From Bog-473 sp963807675 (GTDB lineage: Bacteria; Actinomycetota; Acidimicrobiia; Acidimicrobiales; RAAP-2), in NCBI GenBank assembly GCA_963807675.1, contig CAWECP010000002.1:558001-622000 (forward strand): a stretch of DNA of 64,000 nucleotides. Reading direction: 5' to 3'. Positions within the stretch are counted from its first letter, which is position 1, and every line of letters starts with the position of its first letter. Made by a program: the position numbers and the translations under genes. Below the pieces are notes generated by a model that saw only the letters and a program-made list of their open reading frames with translations, had not been told where the DNA came from and did not search any database. Below are positions 10,132 through 18,782 of the stretch, in pieces.

Positions 10132-12759
10132 ATGTTCGAAGATGTACCGTTGCACACAATCGATCATGACCCTCCCTCCGTGACCGCGCCGGCGCGCCTG
10201 CGGGCCGAGCACCTCGGTGACGCCGTCCTCGGCCTCGGTGTCACCCGCCCCCGCCTGTCCTGGCAGCTCCCGCCCGGCGCCGCTCGCCAGGTCGCCTACG
10301 TCGTCGAGGTCGACGGGCGCGCCTACGGGCGCATCATGTCGGGGGCCAGCGTCCTGGTGCCCTGGCCCGCACCACCTCTCACGTCGCGCCAGCACGCCGT
10401 CTGGCGCGTCAAGGTCTGGACCGACGCCGGCGAGAGCGACTGGTCGGCGCCCGCCTGGTGCGAGACCGGCCTACTCCAGCCGTCGGACTGGACCGCACAC
10501 TTCATTGAGCCGCACGAGACCGAGCGCTCGGCCCACGTGCTGCGTCACGCCTTCCGCCTCCCGGCGACGCCCGTCGGCGCCCGCCTCTACGCCACCGCGC
10601 ACGGGATCTACGAGACCTTCCTCAACGGCCGCCGCGTCGGCGACGTCGAGCTGGCCCCCGGCTTCACCAGCTACCCGACCACGCTCCACGTGCAGGCCCA
10701 CGACGTCACCGACCTGCTCGTCGCCGGCGACAACCACTGGCAGGTCGTGCTCTCCGACGGCTGGTGGCGCGGCCGCACGGGCTTCTTCCAGGCCCGCGAC
10801 GGCTACGGCTCCACCCTCGGCTTCCTCGGCCAACTCCACGCCGGGGACACCGTCGTCTCCACCGGCGCCGACTGGGAGTCGGCCACCGGGTCGGTCCGCA
10901 GCGCCGACCTCATGGCGGGGCAGAGCGAGGACCACCGGACCGAACCGCGCACGTGGCACGCCGTCACGGTCGCCGACTACGACCTGTCCAACCTGTCCTT
11001 CTCGCCTGCGCCCCCGACCCGGCGCACCCAGGAGCTGCGGCCTCTCTCGGTGAGCCGGTTGCAGCCCGAGCGCCACCTCGTCGATCTCGGGCAGAACATC
11101 AACGGCTGGCTGCGTCTGAGCGATCTCGGACCGGCCGGCACCGAGCTCACGCTCGTGCACGGCGAGTTCCTCGACCCCGCGGGCGACGTGACGCAGGACC
11201 ACCTCGCGCCCACCATCGAGTTTTCGGGCGCCCCCACCGGGGTCGGCATGATCGACCGCGTCGTGGCCGCCGGCACACCGGGCGAGGTCTTCGAGCCGCG
11301 CCAGACCACACACGGCTTCCAGTTCGCCCGCATCGAGGGCCACCCCGGGCCGCTCACGCCCGACGACGTCACCGGTGTCGTCGTGCACACCGACCTGCGG
11401 CGCACCGGGTGGTTCCGCTGCAGCGACGAACGGCTGAACGCGCTGCACGACATCACCGACTGGTCGTTCCGCGACAACGCCTGCGAAATACCGACCGACT
11501 GCCCCCAGCGCGAGCGCGCCGGCTGGGCCGGCGACTGGCAGCTGTTCATCCCGACGGCGGCCTTCCTCTACGACGTGGCGGGGTTCTCCCTCCGGTGGCT
11601 GCGCGACCTGGTTGCCGAGCAGCTCGACAACGGCTGCGTCACCAACTACGTCCCGGATGCGCTGCGCCAGCGGGTCGAGGCCATCGGCAGCATGTGGCTG
11701 AGCCGCCAGGGGTCGTCGGGCTGGGGCGACGCCATGGTGATGGTCCCGTGGGAGATGTGGCGCGCCTACGACGACATCGACGTGCTGGCCGAGCTGTGGC
11801 CGCACATGACGGCCTGGGTCGACTTCGCCGCGACCATCGCACGCAGGCAGCGCCACCCGAGCCGGGTCGAGGCGCGACCCGAGCCCCTGCCGCACGAGGC
11901 ATTCCTCTGGGACAGCGGCTACCACTGGGGCGAGTGGCTCGAGCCGGGCGCCGTGGCCAACTCCCAGATGGGCGCCGACCACGGTGCGGTCGCCACCGCC
12001 TTCCTGCACCACTCGGCGGGGCTGCTGGCGCGCGTCGGCCGCCTGCTCGGCCACGACAAGGAGGCCGCCCGTTTCGAGGAGCTGGCGGCCAACGTGCTCG
12101 AGGCCTGGCGGACGGAGTTCATCGGCCCCGACGGCGCACTGACGCCCGACACTCAGGCCAACCACGTGCGCGCACTCGCCTTCGACCTCGTGCCCGGCGA
12201 GCTGCGTCACCAGACGGCGGGCCGCCTGGTCGAGCTGATCCGCCAAGCCGGCATGCACCTCGGCACCGGCTTCCTGGCCACGCCCTACCTGCTGCCCGCG
12301 CTGGCCGACACCGGACACCTCGACATCGCCTACGAGCTCCTCCTCCAGGACACGCCGCCCTCGTGGCTGTTCATGGTGGCGCGCGGGGCCACGACGGTCT
12401 GGGAGCTCTGGGAGGGGGTCGACAGCGACGGCCGGCCGCACGAGTCGCTCAACCACTACAGCAAGGGCGCGGTCATCTCCTTCCTGCACGCCTACGTGGC
12501 GGGCATCACGTTGCTCGACGGGCACCCGGCCTACCGGCACTTCCGGGTCGAGCCACGTCCCGGTGGCGGGCTGACCTGGGCCGAGGCCGTCCACGACTCT
12601 CCCTATGGGCGGATCGAGTCCTCCTGGCGCCTCGAAGGCCCCCGTTTCTTCCTGATCGTGACGGTGCCGCCGGGGACGACGGCCGAGGTCGTACTTCCCG
12701 ACGGCTCCCAGCGTGACCAGGGCCCAGGCACGCAGACCTACGAGGCGACGCTGGCCTGA
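10132..12759 (+). CDS. alpha-L-rhamnosidase (GH78)
   Basis: Releases terminal alpha-L-rhamnose from plant glycosides or polysaccharides. The N-terminal Ig-like region (LRAEHLGDAVLGLGVTRPRL) is followed by the rhamnosidase N domain (GIYETFLNGRRVGDVELAPG), a concanavalin-like domain, the alpha/alpha barrel with CEIPTDCPQRERAGWAGDW, and a C-terminal beta domain (HYSKGAVISFLHAYVAGI). A GEWLEPG motif probably carries the other catalytic acid. Length about 875 residues fits GH78. No signal peptide is visible, so intracellular cleavage of imported glycosides is likely. The start is uncertain: ATG 10132 gives 16 non-conserved residues, whereas GTG 10180 begins directly at the conserved VTAPARLRAEHL and leaves more room for a promoter. 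Confidence 0.93.
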   Translation: MFEDVPLHTIDHDPPSVTAPARLRAEHLGDAVLGLGVTRPRLSWQLPPGAARQVAYVVEVDGRAYGRIMSGASVLVPWPAPPLTSRQHAVWRVKVWTDAGESDWSAPAWCETGLLQPSDWTAHFIEPHETERSAHVLRHAFRLPATPVGARLYATAHGIYETFLNGRRVGDVELAPGFTSYPTTLHVQAHDVTDLLVAGDNHWQVVLSDGWWRGRTGFFQARDGYGSTLGFLGQLHAGDTVVSTGADWESATGSVRSADLMAGQSEDHRTEPRTWHAVTVADYDLSNLSFSPAPPTRRTQELRPLSVSRLQPERHLVDLGQNINGWLRLSDLGPAGTELTLVHGEFLDPAGDVTQDHLAPTIEFSGAPTGVGMIDRVVAAGTPGEVFEPRQTTHGFQFARIEGHPGPLTPDDVTGVVVHTDLRRTGWFRCSDERLNALHDITDWSFRDNACEIPTDCPQRERAGWAGDWQLFIPTAAFLYDVAGFSLRWLRDLVAEQLDNGCVTNYVPDALRQRVEAIGSMWLSRQGSSGWGDAMVMVPWEMWRAYDDIDVLAELWPHMTAWVDFAATIARRQRHPSRVEARPEPLPHEAFLWDSGYHWGEWLEPGAVANSQMGADHGAVATAFLHHSAGLLARVGRLLGHDKEAARFEELAANVLEAWRTEFIGPDGALTPDTQANHVRALAFDLVPGELRHQTAGRLVELIRQAGMHLGTGFLATPYLLPALADTGHLDIAYELLLQDTPPSWLFMVARGATTVWELWEGVDSDGRPHESLNHYSKGAVISFLHAYVAGITLLDGHPAYRHFRVEPRPGGGLTWAEAVHDSPYGRIESSWRLEGPRFFLIVTVPPGTTAEVVLPDGSQRDQGPGTQTYEATLA

Positions 12760-12851
12760 CCTGAGATCTCGCCGGACGCCCGGCCCAGGCTGCGGGGTGA
12801 TGCAACCGTTAGCATGACAACGGCGCCGAGACGCACGGCGCGAAAGGGGGG

Positions 12852-14042
12852 ATGGTGGCACGCACAGCGATCATCTCGGTTGACGGACACGTGCGGGCGT
12901 CGCGCAGCGACTACCGCAACTACATCGAGCAGCGGTATCTCGATACCTACGACGAATGGGTCAAGGCCCAGGAAGCAGCCGGGACGCCCGAGAGCGGCAA
13001 CCTCAGCCCGGGTCTCGAGCCCACCTCCCAGTGGGACTCCGATCTGCGCCTGAAGGACATGGAGAGCCAGGCCGTCGTGGCCGAGGTCCTGTTCCCCAAC
13101 GGGCTGCCCTTCCAGAGCCGGCCCTCCGATGCCATCGAGGGCTTCTCGGACCCCGAGCTCAACCGTCAGGCGCGGCTCGCCTACAACCGCTGGCTGGTCG
13201 ACTTCTGCGCGCGGACGCCGGGCCGCCGGGCCGGCCAGGCCTTGGTGGCGTTCGACGACGTCGACCTGGCGGTGGCCGACATCCACTGGGCCAAGGAGCA
13301 CGGATTGGGCGGCGTCATGATGCCGGCCCTCCTGGGGAGCGGACCCGCCTTCTTCGACCCGGCGCTCGACCCGATTTGGGCGGCCTGCGTCGAGACCGAC
13401 TTGACCGTCAGCCAGCACGGCGGCGCCGGGACGCCGATCTACAGCCCACCGGGCTTCGCCGCCATCATGACGCTGGCCCTGGAGCACTCCTTCTACTCGG
13501 GCCGTTCGTTGTGGCAGATGATCCTGGGCGGCGTCTTCGAGCGCTTCCCCGACCTGCGGGTGGCCTACGTCGAGACGGAGGCGGACTGGATCGGTCCCGT
13601 CATCTCCAAGTTGGATCGGCGGCTGTCGTGGGGCGACGACTGGACCGGGTTTGCCGCGGTCCTGCAGAAGTCGCGGGCGTTCACGCGCCGCGCCCGCGAC
13701 TATTGGGCCGACAACTGCTACTCGGGCATCTCGCCCTTCACCGACACGCAGATCCCGCTCGAAGAGGTGGCGCGGCCGAGCGCGGAGTACGAGACGTTCG
13801 GCATCGGCTGCGACAACGCCATGTTCGGCGTGGACTACCCGCACTTCGAGTCGGTCTACCCGGACACGGCCACCCAGGTCGATGCCTTGGTGGCCCATCC
13901 GGCCATCACGAGCGAGGTCGCCTGCAAGATCCTCTACGGGAACGCGGCGCGCGTCTACGGCTTCGACCTCGAGCGCCTGCAGCCCGACATCGAGCGCGTC
14001 GGCTTCGACATCGAAGGCAAGGTGGTCAACCGGCCCGGCTGA
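12852..14042 (+). CDS. amidohydrolase_2 family metal-dependent hydrolase
   Basis: A 396-residue TIM-barrel amidohydrolase (COG2159, ACMSD-like). It has an N-terminal metal motif written SVDGHV, a mid-protein His in SQHGGAGTP, a second His in LEHSFYSG and the C-terminal FGVDYPHFESVYP, where the Asp is the usual metal/base residue. The N-terminal motif lacks the first His of the classical DxHxH signature, which is common in this subgroup. The ATG follows a strong purine-rich site (gaaaggggg, 12842-12850). It stands alone between the rhamnosidase and the convergent GH1 gene. The substrate is not predictable from sequence; decarboxylation or hydrolysis of an aromatic or polyketide-like acid is typical. 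Confidence 0.88.
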   Translation: MVARTAIISVDGHVRASRSDYRNYIEQRYLDTYDEWVKAQEAAGTPESGNLSPGLEPTSQWDSDLRLKDMESQAVVAEVLFPNGLPFQSRPSDAIEGFSDPELNRQARLAYNRWLVDFCARTPGRRAGQALVAFDDVDLAVADIHWAKEHGLGGVMMPALLGSGPAFFDPALDPIWAACVETDLTVSQHGGAGTPIYSPPGFAAIMTLALEHSFYSGRSLWQMILGGVFERFPDLRVAYVETEADWIGPVISKLDRRLSWGDDWTGFAAVLQKSRAFTRRARDYWADNCYSGISPFTDTQIPLEEVARPSAEYETFGIGCDNAMFGVDYPHFESVYPDTATQVDALVAHPAITSEVACKILYGNAARVYGFDLERLQPDIERVGFDIEGKVVNRPG

Positions 14043-14070
14043 TCACTGCGCCGAGGGCGTGGCGGGACGG

Positions 14071-15306
14071 TCAGTCGAGACCGTTGCGCGCCGCGACCTC
14101 GCCGAGCCAGCGTGCCGTCGGCTTGACCGTGCGGGCGAACGTCTGACGGTCGACGGCCACCAGGCCGAAGGTCTTGGCGAAGCCGGCCGTCCACTCGAAA
14201 TTGTCGAGGAGCGTCCAGTGCAGGTAGCCGCGCACGTCGATGCCGTCGGCGATGCACTTGGCCAGCCCCTCGAGCGCGGCTCGGGTGTAGTCCAGCCGGG
14301 CCGCGTCGTCGTCGGTGGCCATCCCGTTCTCGGTCACCAGCACCGGGACCCCGGCTTGCTCGGCGGCCAGGCGGACGGTGTGTTCGAGCGCCTCGGGGTA
14401 GACCTCCCAGCCGGTCTGGGTGGTGGGCGTCCCTTCCGCCGGGGGGATCGTGCCGTCGGGCCCGATCAGGTTGCGCGAATAGGTCTGCACGCCGACGAAG
14501 TCGTCGTCGGCCGACACGGCCAGCCAGTCCGTCTGCGCCACCCGGCGCACCTCGGCCACGCGCTCTTCACCACCCGGGACCACCTGCATGTCGACCAGGG
14601 CGAGCGTCCACCCGACTTTGACGTGTCCCGTCGCCGCCTTGATCGCCTGGGTGGCCAGCCGGTGCGCCGTCGCCATCGTCTCCACCGGAGCGCCGATGAG
14701 CCCCATGCGGTAGCACGCCGGGTCGTAGCCTCCGACGCCGGCTGACTCCGCCGGCGCACCTCCGGCCCGCAGGCCCTGCTCGCCCACGCCCATGGGGATG
14801 ACACCGGTGCTCACCAACATGGCCATCACGTTGGGCTCGTTCAGTGTGCAGACCCACGACAGCAGGTCGCCGAAGTGCTGCGTGGCGCGGCCGGCGAAGT
14901 TGGCGAAGCGCGCCGGGACGTCCTCGCCGGTCCACCCGCCCCGCCCGGCCACCCAGCGTGGGAGCGTGAAGTGGTTGAACGTCACCACGGGCGTGACACC
15001 CTGGTTCAGGCAGGTCTCGATGACCCGCTTGTAGTGGTCCAGCTCGGCCCGCGAAAAGTAGCCGGGCTCGGGCTCGATACGCGACCACTCGAGGGAGAAC
15101 CGGTAGGCGTTCAGCCCCAACTCGGCCAGGGTGCCGATGTCCTCGGGGTAGCGGTGGTAGTGGTCGCAGGCGTCGCCCGACGGCTCCACGAAGTGGGAAC
15201 CCTCGGCCCACTCGAGTGGCCAGAGGTCGGCGTTGACGTTGCCTCCTTCGACCTGGTGGCCGGCGGTCGCCGCCCCCCAGAGGAAGCCGTGCGGGAAGGT
15301 GGTCAT
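14071..15306 (-). CDS. GH1 beta-glucosidase/beta-glycosidase
   Basis: Cleaves beta-glucosides with retention. The 411-residue product starts TTFPHGFLWGAATAGHQVEG, a typical GH1 N-terminus, and has the acid/base Glu in TLNEPN (about residue 157) and the nucleophile Glu in LVTENGMATDD near residue 338. ATG 15306 was preferred over 15339 because GH1 proteins normally begin a few residues before FLWG. There is no signal peptide, suggesting it acts on imported cellobiose-like sugars or phenolic glycosides. A perfect 16-bp palindrome of LacI type lies at 15347-15362, about 40 bp upstream, so sugar-responsive repression is likely. It is divergent from the mutase gene. Confidence 0.93.
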   Translation of the reverse strand: MTTFPHGFLWGAATAGHQVEGGNVNADLWPLEWAEGSHFVEPSGDACDHYHRYPEDIGTLAELGLNAYRFSLEWSRIEPEPGYFSRAELDHYKRVIETCLNQGVTPVVTFNHFTLPRWVAGRGGWTGEDVPARFANFAGRATQHFGDLLSWVCTLNEPNVMAMLVSTGVIPMGVGEQGLRAGGAPAESAGVGGYDPACYRMGLIGAPVETMATAHRLATQAIKAATGHVKVGWTLALVDMQVVPGGEERVAEVRRVAQTDWLAVSADDDFVGVQTYSRNLIGPDGTIPPAEGTPTTQTGWEVYPEALEHTVRLAAEQAGVPVLVTENGMATDDDAARLDYTRAALEGLAKCIADGIDVRGYLHWTLLDNFEWTAGFAKTFGLVAVDRQTFARTVKPTARWLGEVAARNGLD

Positions 15307-15346
15307 GGCGGTCGGCGGTCCATTTCGCGCTCGGTGCACTCAGTTC

Positions 15347-15362
15347 CTGCAAAGCTTTGCAG
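15347..15362. promoter_or_regulatory. LacI-family-like operator palindrome upstream of GH1
   Basis: CTGCAAAGCTTTGCAG is a perfect 16-bp palindrome with the central GC typical of LacI/GalR-family operators. It sits about 40 bp upstream of the beta-glucosidase start and roughly 100 bp from the divergent mutase start. No LacI-type gene is in the window, so the regulator is unidentified. Confidence 0.55.
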
Positions 15363-15436
15363 AGATGGGCCGGCCGGGCAACGCAATGAGGGGCGCCCCG
15401 GTCGGGTGCCGGCGTGAGGCCGGGCCTGGAAAATAG

Positions 15437-15448
15437 TTCGACATTGAA
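15437..15448. promoter_or_regulatory. TTCGAC-type operator upstream of the mutase gene
   Basis: TTCGACATTGAA is an imperfect inverted repeat 16 bp before the mutase ATG. It matches the TTCGAC motifs found at 17686-17720 in front of the 3-hydroxyacyl-CoA dehydrogenase gene. Since a MarR regulator gene lies between the two target genes, these are probably its binding sites. Confidence 0.5.
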
Positions 15449-15463
15449 GTATCCTGGTGGGCC

Positions 15464-17092
15464 ATGGCGGATCGCGAGACCTGGCAGGAGGCGTACGACC
15501 GCTCACCGCGGCGCGCCACGAGGTTCGAGACGATGTCGGGCGTGCCGCTCGAGCCGGTCTACGGCCCCGAGGGCGCCGAGCTCCCCGGGCAGTTCCCCTA
15601 CACCCGCGGCCCCTACGCCTCCATGTACCGCTCCCGCCTGTGGACGATGCGCCAGTTCGCCGGTTTCGGCACGGCGGCCGACACCAACGAGCGCTTCAAG
15701 GAGCTGCTGCGGGCGGGCGGCGACGGGCTGTCCACCGCCTTCGACATGCCCACCCTGCTCGGGCGGGACTCGGACGACCCACTGGCCAAGGGCGAGGTGG
15801 GCCGGGCGGGCGTGGCCGTGGACACACTGGCCGACATGGAGCGGCTCTTCGCCGACATCGACCTGGGCCGGGTCTCCACGTCCATGACGATCAACTCGCC
15901 CGCCGCGCCCGTCCTCGCCATGTACGTGGGTGTGGCGGACCGCACCGGCGTGGCGCGGGACCGCCTGTCGGGCACCCTCCAGAACGACATCTTGAAGGAG
16001 TACCAGGCCCAGAAGGAGTACGTCTTCCCACCCCGCCCCTCGGTGCGCCTGGTCACCGACGTCATCCGTTTCTGCGCGGCCGAGCTGCCGCGCTGGCACC
16101 CCGTGTCGGTGTCGGGCTACCACATCCGCGAGGCCGGCTCGACGGCGGCGCAGGAGCTGGCCTTCACCCTGGCCAACGGCTTCGCCTACGTCGAGGCGGC
16201 CCTGGCCGACGGCCTGGCCGTCGACGAATTCGCGCCGCGGCTGAGCTTCTTCTTCAACGCCCACAGCGACTTCTTCGAGGAGATCGCCAAGTACCGCGCC
16301 GCTCGCCGCATCTGGGCCCGCTGGATGCGCGACCGCTACGGCGCCACCGACGGCCGCTCCACCCAGCTGCGCTTCCACACGCAGACGGCGGGGGTCTCCC
16401 TCACGGCGCAGCAGCCCGAGGTCAACCTGGTGCGGGTGGCCATCGAGGCACTGGCCGGGGTGCTCGGGGGCACCCAGAGCCTTCACACCGACTCCTTCGA
16501 CGAGGCGCTTGCGTTGCCCACCGAGCACGCGGCGCGGCTGGCCCTGCGCACGCAGCAGGTCATCGCCGAGGAATCGGGCGTGGTGCACGTGGCCGATCCG
16601 TTGGGCGGGTCGTGGTTCGTCGAAGAGCTGACCGACGAAATGGAGCGCCAGGCCGAGGAGCTCTTCGCCCACATCGAGGCGGCGGGTGCGGGCTCCATGC
16701 TCGAAGGCGTGTTCGCCTGCATCGACGACGGCTGGTTCACCTCGGAGATCGCGGATGCCGCCTACGCCTTCCAGTCGAAGCTCGCCCGGGGCGAGTGGGT
16801 GCAGGTCGGCGTCAACGGCTACGTGGAAGAGGACGGCGTCACGCCGTCCACGCTGGCCATCGACCCGGCCGTCGAGGTCGAGCAGCTCGAGCAGCTGGCT
16901 GCGGTCAAGCAGTCCCGCGACGACGACGCCGTGCGGCGTGCCCTGGCGCGCCTGAGTACGGAGGCGGCCGACCCGTCGGTCAACCTGATGCCAGCGCTGA
17001 TCGAGGCGGCGCACGCCATGGTCACCGTGGGCGAGACCATGCGTGCCCTCGAGTCGATCTTCGGCACCTACATGGAGCGCCAGGTCGCCTGA
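15464..17092 (+). CDS. icmA: acyl-CoA mutase large subunit, isobutyryl-CoA mutase-like
   Basis: Adenosylcobalamin-dependent carbon-skeleton mutase, catalytic subunit, 542 residues, without the C-terminal B12-binding domain. General annotation would say methylmalonyl-CoA mutase. However, the two substrate-specificity positions carry Phe65 (in MRQFAGFG) and Gln183 (in KEYQAQKEY), with the same 118-residue spacing as Tyr89/Arg207 of methylmalonyl-CoA mutase. Phe and Gln are the residues of isobutyryl-CoA mutase (Phe80/Gln198), which interconverts isobutyryl- and n-butyryl-CoA. The small B12-binding subunit and the G-protein chaperone are not in the window. A MarR gene and a hydroxyacyl-CoA dehydrogenase follow, fitting valine or branched-acid degradation feeding into butyryl-CoA oxidation. 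Confidence 0.88.
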   Translation: MADRETWQEAYDRSPRRATRFETMSGVPLEPVYGPEGAELPGQFPYTRGPYASMYRSRLWTMRQFAGFGTAADTNERFKELLRAGGDGLSTAFDMPTLLGRDSDDPLAKGEVGRAGVAVDTLADMERLFADIDLGRVSTSMTINSPAAPVLAMYVGVADRTGVARDRLSGTLQNDILKEYQAQKEYVFPPRPSVRLVTDVIRFCAAELPRWHPVSVSGYHIREAGSTAAQELAFTLANGFAYVEAALADGLAVDEFAPRLSFFFNAHSDFFEEIAKYRAARRIWARWMRDRYGATDGRSTQLRFHTQTAGVSLTAQQPEVNLVRVAIEALAGVLGGTQSLHTDSFDEALALPTEHAARLALRTQQVIAEESGVVHVADPLGGSWFVEELTDEMERQAEELFAHIEAAGAGSMLEGVFACIDDGWFTSEIADAAYAFQSKLARGEWVQVGVNGYVEEDGVTPSTLAIDPAVEVEQLEQLAAVKQSRDDDAVRRALARLSTEAADPSVNLMPALIEAAHAMVTVGETMRALESIFGTYMERQVA

Positions 17093-17139
17093 GCCCGGGC
17101 GAAGCGAGGAGCCCGGTGGCGCGAGCGGCGCCACGTACC

Positions 17140-17652
17140 ATGACCGCGATGCCAGGACGCCTGCCCTTCGACCCCATCACCGAGGCCATGCGCCAGTGGC
17201 GCGGCCACGGCTGGAAGGAGGCGGCGCGCGGCATGGGGGTGGTCACCTCGGTCATCCGGGCCGAGCAGATCCTGGCCGGTCGGGCCGAGGACGCGGTGCG
17301 GCCCTTCGGGCTCACGTTCGCCCGCTACGAGGTGCTCATGCTCCTGCTGTTCTCACAGCGGGGCGAGCTGCCCCTGGGCAAGATCGGCCAGCGGCTCCAG
17401 GTGGGTGCGGCCAGCGTGACCAACGCCATCGACCGGCTCGAGCGTGACCATCTGGTGCGGCGGCGCATGAACCCCAACGACGGCCGGGGCGTGCTGGCCT
17501 CCATCACCAAGAAGGGCCGGGACCTGGTGCAGGAGGCCACGGCCGCGCTCAACGAGTCGCTGTTCACCAGCTTGGACCTGTCCGCGGCCGATGCCGATGC
17601 CCTGTTCGTTCTCCTGGGCAAGCTGCGCCAGCGGGCAGGCGACTTCGACTGA
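17140..17652 (+). CDS. MarR family transcriptional regulator
   Basis: A 170-residue winged-helix regulator. The core reads FARYEVLMLLLF, then LPLGKIGQRLQVGAASVTNAIDRLERDHLVRRR, then the wing NPNDGRGVLASITKKGRDLV, all typical of MarR proteins. Start ATG 17140 or 17149; both lie just after the mutase gene, and neither has a strong ribosome site. Located between the acyl-CoA mutase and 3-hydroxyacyl-CoA dehydrogenase genes, it probably represses both through the TTCGAC palindromes at 15437-15448 and 17686-17720. An acyl-CoA or carboxylic acid is the likely ligand (inference from neighbours). Confidence 0.9.
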   Translation: MTAMPGRLPFDPITEAMRQWRGHGWKEAARGMGVVTSVIRAEQILAGRAEDAVRPFGLTFARYEVLMLLLFSQRGELPLGKIGQRLQVGAASVTNAIDRLERDHLVRRRMNPNDGRGVLASITKKGRDLVQEATAALNESLFTSLDLSAADADALFVLLGKLRQRAGDFD

Positions 17653-17685
17653 GTCGCGCGGCCGCCGGCACGCAGTGGCAGCTCC

Positions 17686-17720
17686 TTCGACATCGACGTA
17701 GATTTGTTTCGACGTCGAAA
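17686..17720. promoter_or_regulatory. paired TTCGAC operators before the dehydrogenase gene
   Basis: Two related sites lie 9 bp apart: TTCGACATCGAC (17686-17697) and the perfect 14-bp palindrome TTTCGACGTCGAAA (17707-17720). The latter overlaps the ribosome-binding site AAAGGAG (17718-17724) of the gene starting at 17735, so occupancy would block transcription or initiation. The same core occurs before the mutase gene, consistent with one MarR regulon. Confidence 0.6.
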
Positions 17721-17734
17721 GGAGTGGCCGGGTC

Positions 17735-18604
17735 ATGGAGACGCTGGAGATCCACCAGGTGGGCGTGGTCGGCTGTGGGCTCATGGGCTCGGGCATCGCC
17801 GAGGTGTGTGCCCGGGCCGGGCTCACGGTCAGTGTGGCCGAGCTCGACGAGAGCGCGCTGAGCCGGGGGCGCCAGCGGATCGAGCAGTCGCTGAAACGGG
17901 CGGCCAAGGCGGGCAAGATCACCGAGGACCAGGCGCTGCGCCTCGTCGAGGGCATGTCCTTCAGCACCGACCTGGGCTCGCTGGCCGAGTCCCAGCTGGT
18001 GATCGAGGCCGTCGTCGAGGCCGAGGCGGCCAAGGTGGAGGTCTTCCGCGGGCTTGACGAGGTGGTGCAGTCGCCCGACGCACTGCTGGCGTCGAACACC
18101 TCTTCCATCCCCATCATGAAGCTGGCCATGGCCACGAAGCGCCCCCAGCGCGTGCTCGGTCTGCACTTCTTCAACCCGGTGCCGGTGCTGCCGCTGGTGG
18201 AGCTGGTGTCGTCGTTGCTCACGAGTCCCGAGGCCAGCGACCAGGCCGAGGACTTCGCGCGACAGGTATTGCACAAGCACGTGATCCGTTCCCAGGACCG
18301 GGCCGGCTTCATTGTGAACGCGCTCCTCATCCCGTACCTGCTCTCGGCCATCCGCATGCTCGAGTCGGGCTTCGCTACGGCCGACGACATCGACGAGGGG
18401 ATGATGAAGGGCTGTGCCCACCCCATGGGACCGCTGGCGCTGACCGACCTGATCGGCCTGGACACGACGATGGCCGTGGCCAACTCGCTCTACGAGGAGT
18501 TCAAGGAGCCGCTGTACGCGCCTCCACCGCTGCTGGCCCGCATGGTCGAAGCCGGGTTGCTGGGCAAGAAGGCGGGGCGGGGCTTCTACGACTACGGGGC
18601 CTAA
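17735..18604 (+). CDS. 3-hydroxybutyryl-CoA dehydrogenase family protein
   Basis: NAD(P)-dependent oxidation/reduction of (S)-3-hydroxyacyl-CoA, 289 residues. An N-terminal Rossmann fold (GVVGCGLMGSGIAEV) is followed by NTSSIPI, the catalytic HFFNPVPVLPLVELV motif with the active His, and a C-terminal helical dimerisation domain ending AGRGFYDYG. The length fits the stand-alone FadB2/Hbd type rather than a multifunctional enzyme. A clear AAAGGAG precedes the ATG by 10 bp. The promoter region carries the TTCGAC palindromes. With the upstream mutase it would oxidise butyryl-CoA-derived hydroxyacyl-CoA toward acetoacetyl-CoA. Confidence 0.95.
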   Translation: METLEIHQVGVVGCGLMGSGIAEVCARAGLTVSVAELDESALSRGRQRIEQSLKRAAKAGKITEDQALRLVEGMSFSTDLGSLAESQLVIEAVVEAEAAKVEVFRGLDEVVQSPDALLASNTSSIPIMKLAMATKRPQRVLGLHFFNPVPVLPLVELVSSLLTSPEASDQAEDFARQVLHKHVIRSQDRAGFIVNALLIPYLLSAIRMLESGFATADDIDEGMMKGCAHPMGPLALTDLIGLDTTMAVANSLYEEFKEPLYAPPPLLARMVEAGLLGKKAGRGFYDYGA

Positions 18605-18782
18605 TCGCCCCAGATAAGAGGCCCGGCGGGGGGCGGCGAATCCTCCGCGACCGGGGTCGGGGGGCGATCGAGGTGGCCTCGACCGGACGATGGCGGACCC
18701 CGAAGTGGTACTCTCGCCTGCCAAGAATGCGGTTCTCGGCCCGGGCGGAGGGCCGCGCCGACGCACGCGTGAAGGAGAGGCG

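Noticed and set aside
10471..12861. 796-codon open frame on the minus strand.
   Set aside because: It is the high-GC shadow of the rhamnosidase gene, without recognisable domains. The plus strand carries the GH78 motifs.
15464..17092. Annotation as methylmalonyl-CoA mutase.
   Set aside because: The two substrate-determining positions are Phe and Gln, the isobutyryl-CoA mutase pair.
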